DNA of 64,000 nt from Ruminiclostridium sp. (GCA_017624025.1 JAGANY010000005.1:1-64000), one strand, 5' to 3'; shown: positions 27,214 through 35,991, counted from the first letter of the stretch. Translations and numbers: made by a program. Notes: generated by a model from the letters alone, not told the origin.

Positions 27214-27654
27214 ATGATTATCGGTAACTTTTTAAAGGAAATCGGAATAGCTGTTGTTCCGTATATATTTATTGTTCTTAGCGTTCTCGTTCAGCTCGGC
27301 GGTTTCGCATTCCTTATCTATAAGGCAAAGGCAACAAAGTCTATGGACACTGTAAACACTGCACAGATTGCGTACGTTTCCCGTATTGCTGCTACTGTGT
27401 TCATTATCTATGCAGCAATCGAGTTGATCGGCGTGTTCGCTTGCGTAGCAGCTAATGAAGCTTGCCGCAACTTATACCACTATCCCGTTGGCACAGCCTG
27501 CACATTCTGCACAGGCCAGGGCGGTCACTCTGAAGCTTCCGACATTCTTATGCTCGGCATCTACTTCGACGTATTTATGATTAACAGCTATATCGTTGCT
27601 ACAATCGACACAGTTAAGGGCTTTATTGACAAGATGAAGCACAAATTCGCTTAA
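27214..27654 (+). CDS. Small membrane protein with a Cys-rich exposed loop, unknown function
   Basis: The 146-residue protein has three or four membrane helices (about 9-33, 46-72 and 108-132). A loop between the second and third contains five or six cysteines, including NEACRNLYH and CTFCTGQGGH. It starts 17 bases after the preceding membrane protein gene with an AAAGGAGA ribosome site and is followed at once by a strong terminator, so the pair is a complete two-gene operon. The loop could bind metal or form disulfides; this is inference. The family is not recognised. Confidence 0.72.
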   Translation: MIIGNFLKEIGIAVVPYIFIVLSVLVQLGGFAFLIYKAKATKSMDTVNTAQIAYVSRIAATVFIIYAAIELIGVFACVAANEACRNLYHYPVGTACTFCTGQGGHSEASDILMLGIYFDVFMINSYIVATIDTVKGFIDKMKHKFA

Positions 27655-27670
27655 TGATATGTTAGTTCAA

Positions 27671-27705
27671 AATACCGTAGGCAAGAAAGCCTGCGGTATT
27701 TTTTT
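27671..27705 (+). terminator. Intrinsic terminator
   Basis: AATACCGTAGGC (27671-27682) pairs with GCCTGCGGTATT (27689-27700) with one G-T pair, followed by TTTTT. It ends the small membrane protein operon. Confidence 0.9.
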
Positions 27706-27724
27706 GACTGATGAAAATATAGGG

Positions 27725-27952
27725 GTATATTCTTATATAAGCGATTATAGGTATTTATCGGGAGAAACCTTTCTGTAGAAAGGCTTTCTCCCGAACCCTC
27801 TTCTAAAGACTTTTAATATAAATTAAAGAACCACAGGATTAACCTGTGGTTCTTTAATTTATACTGAAAGTTTTCGGAAGGGAGCTCGAGGGAAAGCCCT
27901 TTTACAAAAGGGTTTCCCTCGTTAATGCTCATAATCGCTTATATAAGAGCAA
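27725..27952. repeat. Family B nested palindrome (copy B2)
   Basis: Orientation is opposite to B1. The central 18-bp stem is 27820-27837 (AAATTAAAGAACCACAGG) with 27843-27860. The outermost arms, TTATATAAGCGATTAT and ATAATCGCTTATATAA, are complementary and peculiar to this locus. It lies in the convergent gap before the FtsX permease gene. Confidence 0.9.
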
Positions 27953-27959
27953 TATCTTT

Positions 27960-30900
27960 TTATTCAACAGATTTAAGTGCTTCTATCATATTTACTTCCT
28001 TAAGTCTCTTGTGCATAACGAGTGTTACAAGGACAGAGAAAGCGAGGGTAAATACTGCCGCTAAAAGATAGCTTCTGAGATAAATATTTCTTCCGAACAT
28101 TACGAGGTCAACCTCTGCTGTTGTTATTACAAAGGTCGCAAGGAATACCCCGAGAACAAGCCCCGCAAGAGTTCCTAAAATCGTAAGAAGTATGTTCTCT
28201 CTGAAAATATAGGAGTCAACTTCTCCGTCATAAAAGCCTAAAACCTTTAATGTAGCGATTTCTCTTATACGCTCTGTAATATTTATATTCGTAAGATTAT
28301 ACATTACGATATATGCGAGAGCCCCTGCCGCAACTATAATTACAATAATTACATAGCTTAAGGTCTCGAGCATTGTGACATAGCCGGCTTTCATATCCGA
28401 GGTAAAGGATACCGTAAGAACGCCTTCTGTCTTAAGTATCTCTTCCGCAAGTCCGTCCTCTTCCTCCTCGCTTAGGTTGTGGGAAAAATAAAGTGCGTTA
28501 TACTCCGGTACTTCTCCGAAAAGCTCTACGTATGTCTTTTCGGTCATATAAACGAAGTGTCCGGGGTAGTTTTCAAAGTATGCTGTAAGCTTAACGGGTA
28601 TTTCTTCTGTGTCCGACTTGTTTATTACGAGGGTATCGCCGCCGTTTACATTATCAAGAAGCATCGACATCTTTTCGTCAATGTAAATATCTCCGTCATT
28701 TAATGAATATTTCTCTCCTGTCTTTCGGTCACGGAGAGTAAAGAACTGTGAGAAAGCGACAGGGTCGGAGGGTACGGCGATATATGCGTCAACGCTTTTT
28801 CCGTTTGCATTTACTCCCATCTGCTTCTGATATACACTTACGGTTCCGCCGTAAGGAGAGAGAAGCTCTGTGGTCTTATCATCAGCGTCGGGATATTTCT
28901 CTCCGTCATAAACAACTATTCCGTCATAGAACTGTATCTCGCCGTACTGAAGAGCGATAATGTCGTTTACGCTGTCATAAAGGGCAAAGCCTGTAAGAAG
29001 AAGTGCTGTACAGCCTGCAATACCTACCGTTGACATAAACATTTTACGCTTGTAGCGGAAAAGATTTCGTGCCGTAACCTTGTTGCTGAAATTGAAATGC
29101 TTCCAGAGGGGAGTTATTCTTTCTAAAAGAATACGCTTTCCGACCTTTGGTGCTTTCGGCCGCATAAGCTGTGCCGCCTGCTCCGAAAGTGCGGACTTAC
29201 AGGTAAAGAATACCGTAAGGATTATCGCCGCAAGACAAGCGAGTATCGAGCCTAAAGCAACAGGAATATCTATAGGGGTACAGAGCTCGGGGATATTATA
29301 CATCATTCCGTAAGCGAGTATAATAACTATGGGGAAAAGCTGCATTCCCACAAGTACGCCCGTAAGAGCGCCTGTAAAGGTTGCAAGAGCGGCATAGAAC
29401 ACATATTTCAATATTATTTCACGGTTGGTATAACCGAGAGCCTTTAAGGTTCCTATCTGTGTTCTCTGTTCTTCTACCATTCGGCTCATTGTCGTAAGGC
29501 ATACAAGTGCCGCTACGAGTATAAAGAACACAGGAAATACCGCCGCAATATTGTTGATACGGTTTGCGTTTTCGCCGTATTCGCTGTAGCCCGCATTATC
29601 GTCACGGGTAAATATATACCATTCGGGCTTTTCAAGGTCAGCAATCTCCTGCTCCGCGTCAGCAAGCTCTTCCTTTGCGTCGGCAATTTTTTCCTCTGCC
29701 TCTGCCTTTCCGTCCTCAAGCTCCTTTTCGCCGTCCTTGAATTCCTTTAAGCCGTCCTCGTATTCCTTTTTACCGTCCTCGAGCTCTTTTCGTCCGTCTT
29801 CAAGCTCCTTAAGACCTTTTTCGTATTCAATTTCACCGTCAGCAAGCTTTTGTTCAGCGTCAGCGAATTCCTTTTCAGCGTCAATTTTCGCCTGTTCGAG
29901 TTCTTTTTTGCTGTCCTCTAAGGTCTGTCTGCCTTCTTCAAGCTGACGTTTACCGTCCTCGATTTCTTCCTTTGCCTTATCAAGCTCAGCCTTAGCTTCG
30001 TTTATTGTCTTTTCGTTTTCATCAATAAGCTCTTTCGCTTCATCAAGCTGTGCCTTTGCTTCGTCAAGCTGTGCAAGACCCTCGTCGAGAAGTTCCTTCC
30101 CCTCGTCAAGCTGTACCTTTGCCGTCTCCAGCTCCGTTAAACCTGCATTATAGGCGGCAAGCCCCTCGTCATACTGCATCTTTGCGGCAATATATACGGG
30201 GTTCGATTCGCCGTAGAGCATTTTTAACTGGTTTATCTGTGCCTCTGCCCCGTCAAGCTCCGCCTTGCTGTCCTCTAAAAGCTTAAGTCCGCTTTCGTAC
30301 TCGGCGTAGCCCTTTTCCCATTCGGCAAGCTTTTCATCAAGCTCCGCCCTGCCCTTTTCGTATTCGGCTAAGCCGTCTTCGTATTCTTTCTTACCCTCAA
30401 GGAATTTTTCGTATCCCTCGTTAAATTCCTTAAGGCCGTCATTATATTCTTTTTCGCCGTCCATAAGCTTCTGTTGGTTTTCGGCGATTTCTTTTTCGCC
30501 GTCAGCAATCTTCTGCTCCGCATCGGCTATTTCCTTTTCGTATTCCGCTCTTCCGTCCGCAAGCTCGATATAAGCGTTATCCAGCTCTTCTCTTGCGTCG
30601 AGAAGCTCTTTTTCTCCGTCGAGAAGCTCCTGCTCTCCGTCAGCAATCTCTTTTTCAGCGTCCTCGAGCTTCTTTCTTGCGTCCTCGAGCTCTTTCTCTC
30701 CGTCAGCAATCTCCTCGTTTGCTTCCTTTTCCGCATCAGCAAGCTCCTGCTTTGCTTCTTCGAGGGTCTCGTTTGCTTCTTTTATTATATCCTCGTATCT
30801 GCCCTCTTTGCGGTTGTCGGCAACAGCCTCGATTTCCTCGGTTATTGCTTCGATTTTATCCTTGTATTCGTCATTATAGCATATAAGTCCGTCAAGCTCG

Positions 30901-31562
30901 GGAAATCTCAGATATACCTCGGTATTATATTCAACACAGAAATTTTCTTCGGGGATATAATATACCGAATCTATAGAACCGTTTCCCACAGAGGTACTGC
31001 CGTAGCTTGTCTTATCCACGTATAAAGAGGAAATGAAGGAGCCGACAATGGTAAATTCGTTACGGCTAAGCATATCATCAGGGTTTTCGCCGTCTCCGTC
31101 TGTAAATACTACCTTCGTTCCCATAGGAAGCCAGCTTCCGTTCATATCCGAAGCACTTATAATGCATTCGCCGGCATTTTCCGGTAAACGTCCCTCTGTA
31201 AGGGTGATTGTATTAAGGGTGCTGTTGTTTTCGGAAAAAGCAATAACTCTCGAGGCTTCGGGAGTCGAGCCCTCTGCCGAAGCGATAACGTCGGTGTAAT
31301 ACGAAGGATATACCTCTGCTCCCTTAAGTCCTTTTATTGCCTCGATATCCTTTTCGTCGAAGCCGTAGGTCGAAACAAGGCGGAAATTCATAAGGTTCGT
31401 ATCGTCATAATATTTATCCGCCGTTATTCTCATATCGGGAGCGGAAGCCTTTACGCCGGAAAATAATCCTACGCCGATAGCTACTATTCCGAATATGGAG
31501 AAAAATCGGTTTTTCGTATTCTTTATTTCTCTTACCGCACTTTTCGCCAGTGCTTTCTTCAT
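27960..31562 (-). CDS. Large FtsX-type ABC transporter permease with a coiled-coil extracellular domain
   Basis: The 1200-residue protein has an N-terminal membrane helix (about 21-41) and an extracytoplasmic domain. A Glu/Lys/Asp/Leu-rich coiled coil of some 400 residues follows (about 235-640, repeats such as DGEKELEDGKKEY), then two FtsX three-helix permease blocks (about 690-810 and 1075-1195). This architecture belongs to MacB/FtsX-like permeases that transmit force across the membrane and do not carry a substrate through a channel; clostridial relatives usually pair with an ATPase of the LolD type. No ATPase gene is next to it. The upstream gene is a small membrane protein and a terminator lies between them. 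The start follows AAAGGATAT. Confidence 0.85.
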   Translation of the reverse strand: MKKALAKSAVREIKNTKNRFFSIFGIVAIGVGLFSGVKASAPDMRITADKYYDDTNLMNFRLVSTYGFDEKDIEAIKGLKGAEVYPSYYTDVIASAEGSTPEASRVIAFSENNSTLNTITLTEGRLPENAGECIISASDMNGSWLPMGTKVVFTDGDGENPDDMLSRNEFTIVGSFISSLYVDKTSYGSTSVGNGSIDSVYYIPEENFCVEYNTEVYLRFPELDGLICYNDEYKDKIEAITEEIEAVADNRKEGRYEDIIKEANETLEEAKQELADAEKEANEEIADGEKELEDARKKLEDAEKEIADGEQELLDGEKELLDAREELDNAYIELADGRAEYEKEIADAEQKIADGEKEIAENQQKLMDGEKEYNDGLKEFNEGYEKFLEGKKEYEDGLAEYEKGRAELDEKLAEWEKGYAEYESGLKLLEDSKAELDGAEAQINQLKMLYGESNPVYIAAKMQYDEGLAAYNAGLTELETAKVQLDEGKELLDEGLAQLDEAKAQLDEAKELIDENEKTINEAKAELDKAKEEIEDGKRQLEEGRQTLEDSKKELEQAKIDAEKEFADAEQKLADGEIEYEKGLKELEDGRKELEDGKKEYEDGLKEFKDGEKELEDGKAEAEEKIADAKEELADAEQEIADLEKPEWYIFTRDDNAGYSEYGENANRINNIAAVFPVFFILVAALVCLTTMSRMVEEQRTQIGTLKALGYTNREIILKYVFYAALATFTGALTGVLVGMQLFPIVIILAYGMMYNIPELCTPIDIPVALGSILACLAAIILTVFFTCKSALSEQAAQLMRPKAPKVGKRILLERITPLWKHFNFSNKVTARNLFRYKRKMFMSTVGIAGCTALLLTGFALYDSVNDIIALQYGEIQFYDGIVVYDGEKYPDADDKTTELLSPYGGTVSVYQKQMGVNANGKSVDAYIAVPSDPVAFSQFFTLRDRKTGEKYSLNDGDIYIDEKMSMLLDNVNGGDTLVINKSDTEEIPVKLTAYFENYPGHFVYMTEKTYVELFGEVPEYNALYFSHNLSEEEEDGLAEEILKTEGVLTVSFTSDMKAGYVTMLETLSYVIIVIIVAAGALAYIVMYNLTNINITERIREIATLKVLGFYDGEVDSYIFRENILLTILGTLAGLVLGVFLATFVITTAEVDLVMFGRNIYLRSYLLAAVFTLAFSVLVTLVMHKRLKEVNMIEALKSVE

Positions 31563-31578
31563 ACATATATCCTTTCAC

Positions 31579-31618
31579 AAAAAGCCGAAGCCGTCAGAGG
31601 CTATGTGCCCGACGGCTT
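31579..31618 (-). terminator. Terminator between the small membrane protein and permease genes
   Basis: On the minus strand AAGCCGTC (31618-31611) pairs with GACGGCTT (31595-31588), followed by CGGCTTTTTG. Because the permease starts only 17 bases further, it may act as an attenuator. Confidence 0.72.
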
Positions 31619-31622
31619 ATAA

Positions 31623-32186
31623 TTATTCTTCTGTTACAGCTTCCTCTGCTTCTTCGTTTTCCGAAAGCTTTGCGTCTGTCTTTAAGCGTACAGGAGAAGA
31701 AAGTCCCGCAACGATATTACGGCGTGTACGCTCATCGGGATTAAAGATAATAGCAATCTTACCGTTGCTTTCCGTATCGGCAAAAAGGTACCACATATCG
31801 TAGCCTGTTCCGTCGTCAGCAAGAACCGTTACATCGGAGCGAAGCTCAGTATTGTCAACATAGGGTGCAAATTCGTCAATAGCCTTAAGGTCGATACTTA
31901 TAAGGCGTTTTCTCTTTCTCTGACCCATAATCTTATCAACGTCAAAATCATCATTCGTCACAATATACTCATATTCAACGTTAAGACCCTTAGCGAGCCA
32001 CACAGCAAGCCACAACGCACCTGCACCTGCCGCTAAGCAGAAGGGAGTGAGAGAAAGCTGGGACGCATAGAGAAGAAGCGAAAGAGCCGCAAGCACTAAA
32101 AGCAAGCCCGCCGCAATAAGGCACTTTAACACAAACGATTTTTTATCGGCGGTTCTTACGATTATCTGTTCTGAAAATCTGTCCAT
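31623..32186 (-). CDS. Two-helix membrane protein, DUF6106-like
   Basis: The 187-residue protein starts MDRFSEQIIVRTADKKS, has two adjacent membrane helices (about 22-66), and then a cytoplasmic domain with EYEYIVTNDDFDVDKI and QRKRKRLISIDL. I recognise this as a Ruminococcaceae-specific family annotated as DUF6106, from memory. It has its own consensus promoter and a terminator just after the stop. Function is unknown. The domain following the helices resembles PH-like membrane proteins only loosely. Confidence 0.7.
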   Translation of the reverse strand: MDRFSEQIIVRTADKKSFVLKCLIAAGLLLVLAALSLLLYASQLSLTPFCLAAGAGALWLAVWLAKGLNVEYEYIVTNDDFDVDKIMGQRKRKRLISIDLKAIDEFAPYVDNTELRSDVTVLADDGTGYDMWYLFADTESNGKIAIIFNPDERTRRNIVAGLSSPVRLKTDAKLSENEEAEEAVTEE

Positions 32187-32240
32187 ATCTGTTATCCTTT
32201 CGGGAAATGATTTATATTTTTGTAACTGCTCTGATTACTT

Positions 32241-32269
32241 ATTATATCACAATTAAACAAATAAAACAA
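32241..32269 (-). promoter_or_regulatory. Promoter of the DUF6106-like gene
   Basis: On the minus strand: TTGTTT (32264-32269), a 17-bp spacer and TATAAT (32241-32246). Confidence 0.8.
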
Positions 32270-32318
32270 GGGGTATTAGTGCATATTTCCGATGATTTTC
32301 ACATTGAGTTTAAAAAAC

Positions 32319-32347
32319 TTGACTATCAGAAAAAAATATAATATAAT
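32319..32347 (+). promoter_or_regulatory. Promoter of the CobU-like/pilT operon
   Basis: TTGACT (32319-32324), a 17-bp spacer and TATAAT (32342-32347). Confidence 0.85.
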
Positions 32348-32416
32348 AGTCTTATATATTAAATGCACAGGGAGAACGCAAGGCTTCTTCCGGATATGGA
32401 AAGGTCAGGTAAAATT

Positions 32417-32959
32417 ATGGGAAATATAACCCTTATAACAGGCGGTGCAGGAAGCGGTAAGACCAGATGGGCAATATCGTATTTCAAGACCTGTGACAAT
32501 GTCCTGTTTCTCAACACAGGTTCCCGCATAAGCGAGGATACCCTCCACAGAATGAAATACTCAAACGAACAGAATAATGTTGAATGGGTAGTTGAATCCG
32601 AAGTAGAAAACCCCGTAGATTATATCAAGGACCATAAGTTCTTCATCTTCGACAGTCTCGGTTCATATACCTCCGCTGTTATGCGTAAGGTTGCCAAGGA
32701 TGTTGAAAATATCACAAGAGAAGAACACGACGAAATAAGAAAAATCGTTGTTGACAATGTTATAGAATGTATGAGAAAGGTCGAAGAGCTTAACGGTGCT
32801 ATGGTTATTATTTCTATAGAACCCGGCTTCTCCGTATGCCCTAAGGACCCCGAACAGATTGCATTCCGTGAAATTATGGGTGCAGTAAACCAGAGAATCG
32901 CCAATACCGCACAGGAAGTTTACCTCTCCGCAAGCGGTATCCAGTTCAGAATTAAGTAA
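32417..32959 (+). CDS. CobU-like P-loop protein (cobinamide kinase/guanylyltransferase fold)
   Basis: The 180-residue protein matches the CobU family over its length: P-loop TGGAGSGKT (8-16), a FIFDSLGSYTS segment in place of the DCLT region, and a C-terminal GAVNQRIANTAQEVYL block. Two changes stand out. The histidine guanylylated in Salmonella CobU (H46, in a QHHK context) aligns with Y48 in RMKYSNE. The NEVGMG motif before the C-terminal block is replaced by IEPGFS. No other cobalamin gene and no cobalamin riboswitch is nearby, and pilT follows 21 bases later. I therefore doubt a cobinamide role. The ATG at 32417 follows AGGT; an ATG 21 bases earlier is an alternative start. Confidence 0.72.
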   Translation: MGNITLITGGAGSGKTRWAISYFKTCDNVLFLNTGSRISEDTLHRMKYSNEQNNVEWVVESEVENPVDYIKDHKFFIFDSLGSYTSAVMRKVAKDVENITREEHDEIRKIVVDNVIECMRKVEELNGAMVIISIEPGFSVCPKDPEQIAFREIMGAVNQRIANTAQEVYLSASGIQFRIK

Positions 32960-32980
32960 TAGAGAAAGGAAAGAATTACA

Positions 32981-34030
32981 ATGACTATTGAACAGTTAAT
33001 TAATTTTGCGAGAAGCAAGAACGCTTCCGATATTCATCTTACAGTAGGTGCTCCTACCTCTATCCGTATCAACGGCGAACTTAAGAAGTTCGACGGTATG
33101 GACGAAGAAGTAGTAAGTCGTACTATCCTCTCTATGCTTTCCGCTGAACAGGAAAAGCGTCTCGGAGCAGGCGAAGATATCGACTTCTCCTTCACAGCAC
33201 AGAGCGGCGGACGTCAGAGAGTCAATGTTTACCGTTACAACGGCGGTAAGCTTGCTGCTGCTATCCGTCTTTTAAACGAAGAGGTTCCCTCCTTTAAGGA
33301 TATTTCCCTTCCTAACGCCGCTATCGAGCTTACAAAGGAATTAAAAGGTCTTATCCTCGTTACAGGCCCTACAGGCTCCGGTAAATCCACAACTCTCGCA
33401 ACAATGGTTGACCACATCAACCAGACCCGTGCCTGCCACATTCTTACTATCGAAGATCCTATCGAATATATTTATCATCCTAAACTCGCTACAATTCACC
33501 AGAGAGAAATCGGCGGCGACGTTCCGGACTTCAATACTGCATTAAGAAGCGGTCTCCGTGAAAACCCCGACGTTATCCTCGTAGGTGAAATGCGTGACTT
33601 CGAAACTATCTCTCTTGCATTAAGAGCTGCTGAAACAGGTCACCTCGTATTAGGTACTCTCCATACAACAGGTGCTCCTCATACAGTAAACCGTATCATC
33701 GACGTATTCCCCTCCGAAATGCAGAACCAGATCCGTTCACAGCTTTCCACAAACCTCAGAGGCGTTGTATCCCAGATGCTCGTACCTATGAAGAACTCCG
33801 AAAGAGGAAGAACTGCCGCTTTCGAAATTCTTATCAACAACGACGCTTCCGCCAACAACATCCGTGCTGAAAAGGTTCACCAGCTTGAACAGGTTATGGC
33901 TTCCGGCACATCCCAGGGTATGAGAACAATGAACGAAAGCTTAAAGCGTCTCGTTCGTGACGATATTATTACAAGAGAAACAGCTATGATCTACAGCCCC
34001 GACAAGGCAGAGCTCCAGAAGCTTTTATAA
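32981..34030 (+). CDS. pilT: PilT-type secretion/twitching ATPase
   Basis: PilT is the hexameric motor that retracts type IV pili. The 349-residue protein has the N-terminal PAS-like domain and the RecA-like core. Walker A is GPTGSGKST, Walker B is VILVGEMRD, and the HLVLGTLHT histidine box and the C-terminal GMRTMNESL (AIRNLIRE-like position) are also present. Length is standard. No pilin, PilB or PilC gene is in the window; in Clostridia pilT often stands apart from the pilus locus. It follows the CobU-like gene by 21 bases, and its stop overlaps the next start (TAATG), so the three genes form an operon. Codon bias suggests good expression. Confidence 0.9.
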   Translation: MTIEQLINFARSKNASDIHLTVGAPTSIRINGELKKFDGMDEEVVSRTILSMLSAEQEKRLGAGEDIDFSFTAQSGGRQRVNVYRYNGGKLAAAIRLLNEEVPSFKDISLPNAAIELTKELKGLILVTGPTGSGKSTTLATMVDHINQTRACHILTIEDPIEYIYHPKLATIHQREIGGDVPDFNTALRSGLRENPDVILVGEMRDFETISLALRAAETGHLVLGTLHTTGAPHTVNRIIDVFPSEMQNQIRSQLSTNLRGVVSQMLVPMKNSERGRTAAFEILINNDASANNIRAEKVHQLEQVMASGTSQGMRTMNESLKRLVRDDIITRETAMIYSPDKAELQKLL

Positions 34031-35817
34031 TGACAATAAACAAATCTACTGCCCGTTTTTTAAAGAGACGGGCAGGAGTTTTTCTCTTAGCAGTCTTTCT
34101 GTTTTTCTCCTTTTTCCGACTTTCTGTTCCCGTAAATGCGGAGCAATCGGGCCGTCGGAACTTCTTACGTACCTCTCATAACCCCGAATATTACTCCCTT
34201 TTCGAAATAAACGGTGATACGCTCTATGCGAGAGGCAGATATGCCGATGACAGGATAAAACGCCTTTATTTCTGGGGCGAAGAGCGTTCGGGAAGCTATA
34301 AGATGAGCGTAAAGAGCGACGGAAGCTACGAAGCAGAGCTTTCCATCCCCTCGGGATATTATTATACCTCGATTTGTATTGAGCTTTCTTCGGGAGCTTC
34401 CTTCGGATACAGAATAGACTGTGACAATGGCAACTATTTCCCCGAAAACGGTCTTTCTGCTGAAAACAGAAAGGTTTTCGACAATATCACAAATGCTTCT
34501 CCCGAAAGCGTAGGCTATTATATAAGCCCTACGGCTGAAGCGGGAGAAATAGAAAGCGTTCTCGAACAGATACAGCTTATCTCCGACTCGGTTACGGACG
34601 GACTTACGGACAGCTACGAAATAGCAAGAACTCTCTCTTCCTATGTTGCGGAGCATTTTTACTACGACCACGACGCAAGAAACACCAGCGTAACAGAGGA
34701 AACAGTCTCTCTCGCACAGGTCTTACGTACCTCTAAAACCGTCTGCACAGGCTTTGCGGATTTGTACTGTGCTTTATTACAGGCACAGGGTATTGACGCC
34801 GTAAATATAAAGGGCGGAAGCACAAGCGACACTATCGAATACGAAAACCTTACCGACGGTATCCAGAACCACGAATTTACTGCCTTTTACTATGAAAAAG
34901 AGGAACGTTGGGTCTGGGTTGACAGCTGTTGGAACGGAAGCGGAGACTATAAGAACGGCGAATATTTAGAGGATGAGCCTCACGAAAAGTACTTCGATAT
35001 ATCCGACGAAGCCCTTTCCCTCGACCACAGAGCCGATTACGCACAGCGTAGAAGCTTTTTTGAGGCAGTCCCCTCCCCCTCTACGGAAATTCTTACGGAA
35101 AATACTGAGGCTGTAAGCGAACCGCCCGAAACAAGCGTTACGGAGAAGCCTCTCACAACAACCGAAGCCTTCGAAGAGGAAGAAAACACGGTTCCTGCTC
35201 CAAAGAAAGAGGATAATACGGTTCTTATAATAATCGTTTCTGTTCTCGGCTTAGCGGTAATCGGTACGGGAGCTTTCATCATATTCAGCAATAAAAAAGT
35301 CAATATGCCCGAAGACGGGCTTTTATATGGAAAGGATTTAAAGAAAATGGTAGTTATTGAACTCGAAAACGGAAAAGAAATCAAGATCGAGCTTTATCCC
35401 GATATCGCTCCGATCACAGTTGAAAACTTTGAGAAGCTTGTAAATGACGGTTTCTACAACGGTCTTACCTTCCACAGAGTTATCAGCGGCTTTATGATCC
35501 AGGGCGGATGCCCCATCGGCAACGGCACAGGCAATGCAGGCACACATATCAAGGGTGAATTCCTCGCAAACGGTGTTGTAAACAACCTTAAGCACACAAG
35601 AGGCGTGCTTTCTATGGCTCGTGCGGCTGACCCCAACTCTGCAAGCTGTCAGTTCTTTATTATGCACGAGGACGCTCCTCATCTTGACGGAAGCTATGCG
35701 GCATTCGGCAAGGTAGTTGAAGGTATAGAGGTTGTTGACGAAATCGCTTCTGTTGAAACCGACTATTCGGATAAGCCTTTAGTGCCTGTTGTTATGAAGA
35801 CAGTAAAGATTGTATAA
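34030..35817 (+). CDS. Fusion of a secreted transglutaminase-like domain and a cyclophilin-type prolyl isomerase
   Basis: The 595-residue protein has an N-terminal signal or anchor helix (about 13-36), a beta domain, and a transglutaminase-like cysteine protease fold with an apparent triad C239 (KTVCTGFADLY), H281 (QNHEFTAF) and D298 (VWVDSCWN). A Ser/Thr/Glu/Pro linker follows, then a membrane helix (about 399-420), and finally a complete cyclophilin domain from M440 (ELYPDIAPITVENF, FHRVISGFMIQGG, ASCQFFIMH). If the N-terminus is outside, the isomerase would be cytoplasmic. A ribosome site lies before codon 440, so the isomerase could also be made alone. It overlaps the pilT stop by one base. 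The domain calls are secure; joint function is unknown. Confidence 0.85.
   Translation: MTINKSTARFLKRRAGVFLLAVFLFFSFFRLSVPVNAEQSGRRNFLRTSHNPEYYSLFEINGDTLYARGRYADDRIKRLYFWGEERSGSYKMSVKSDGSYEAELSIPSGYYYTSICIELSSGASFGYRIDCDNGNYFPENGLSAENRKVFDNITNASPESVGYYISPTAEAGEIESVLEQIQLISDSVTDGLTDSYEIARTLSSYVAEHFYYDHDARNTSVTEETVSLAQVLRTSKTVCTGFADLYCALLQAQGIDAVNIKGGSTSDTIEYENLTDGIQNHEFTAFYYEKEERWVWVDSCWNGSGDYKNGEYLEDEPHEKYFDISDEALSLDHRADYAQRRSFFEAVPSPSTEILTENTEAVSEPPETSVTEKPLTTTEAFEEEENTVPAPKKEDNTVLIIIVSVLGLAVIGTGAFIIFSNKKVNMPEDGLLYGKDLKKMVVIELENGKEIKIELYPDIAPITVENFEKLVNDGFYNGLTFHRVISGFMIQGGCPIGNGTGNAGTHIKGEFLANGVVNNLKHTRGVLSMARAADPNSASCQFFIMHEDAPHLDGSYAAFGKVVEGIEVVDEIASVETDYSDKPLVPVVMKTVKIV
35307..35349 (+). 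promoter_or_regulatory. Internal hairpin plus ribosome site inside the fusion gene
   Basis: Within the reading frame GCCCG AAGA CGGGC (35307-35320) is followed by TTTT, and GGAAAGGA (35330-35337) lies nine bases before an ATG (35347-35349) that begins a normal stand-alone cyclophilin. It looks like a former terminator and gene start preserved inside a fused gene. Confidence 0.6.
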
Positions 35818-35833
35818 TTTCTCTTCTGAAAAT

Positions 35834-35912
35834 ACCGAGCGAAGCGAGCAAATAAAATTTTCGGTCAAGCCTTTTTCAAAAGGCTTGGCGGGGGCAAGGG
35901 GCGGCAGCCCCA
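35834..35912. repeat. Family A palindromic repeat (copy A3)
   Basis: Reads gagcgaagcgagc, then AAGCCTTTTTCAAAAGGCTT and GGGGGCAAGGGGCGGCAGCCCC. It lies in the 333-bp gap between the fusion gene and the SLH gene, which also holds a terminator and a promoter region. Confidence 0.88.
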
Positions 35913-35957
35913 AAAACGCCTGTAAATACTTCGTGCTTGATTGTTGGCAAAGCTTAT

Positions 35958-35991
35958 GAAACGGGCATATTTCTGCCCGTTTCTCTTTTTT
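35958..35991 (+). terminator. Intrinsic terminator of the CobU-like/pilT/fusion operon
   Basis: AAACGGGCA (35959-35967) pairs with TGCCCGTTT (35974-35982), followed by CTCTTTTTTT. Confidence 0.9.

Noticed and set aside
29660..30780. Tandem DNA repeat or recombination hotspot in the FtsX permease gene
   Set aside because: The repetition is at the protein level (heptad coiled coil) with diverged codons; ordinary for such proteins.
32348..32416. Cobalamin riboswitch before the CobU-like gene
   Set aside because: The leader is about 60 bases and lacks the B12-box; a riboswitch needs about 200 bases.
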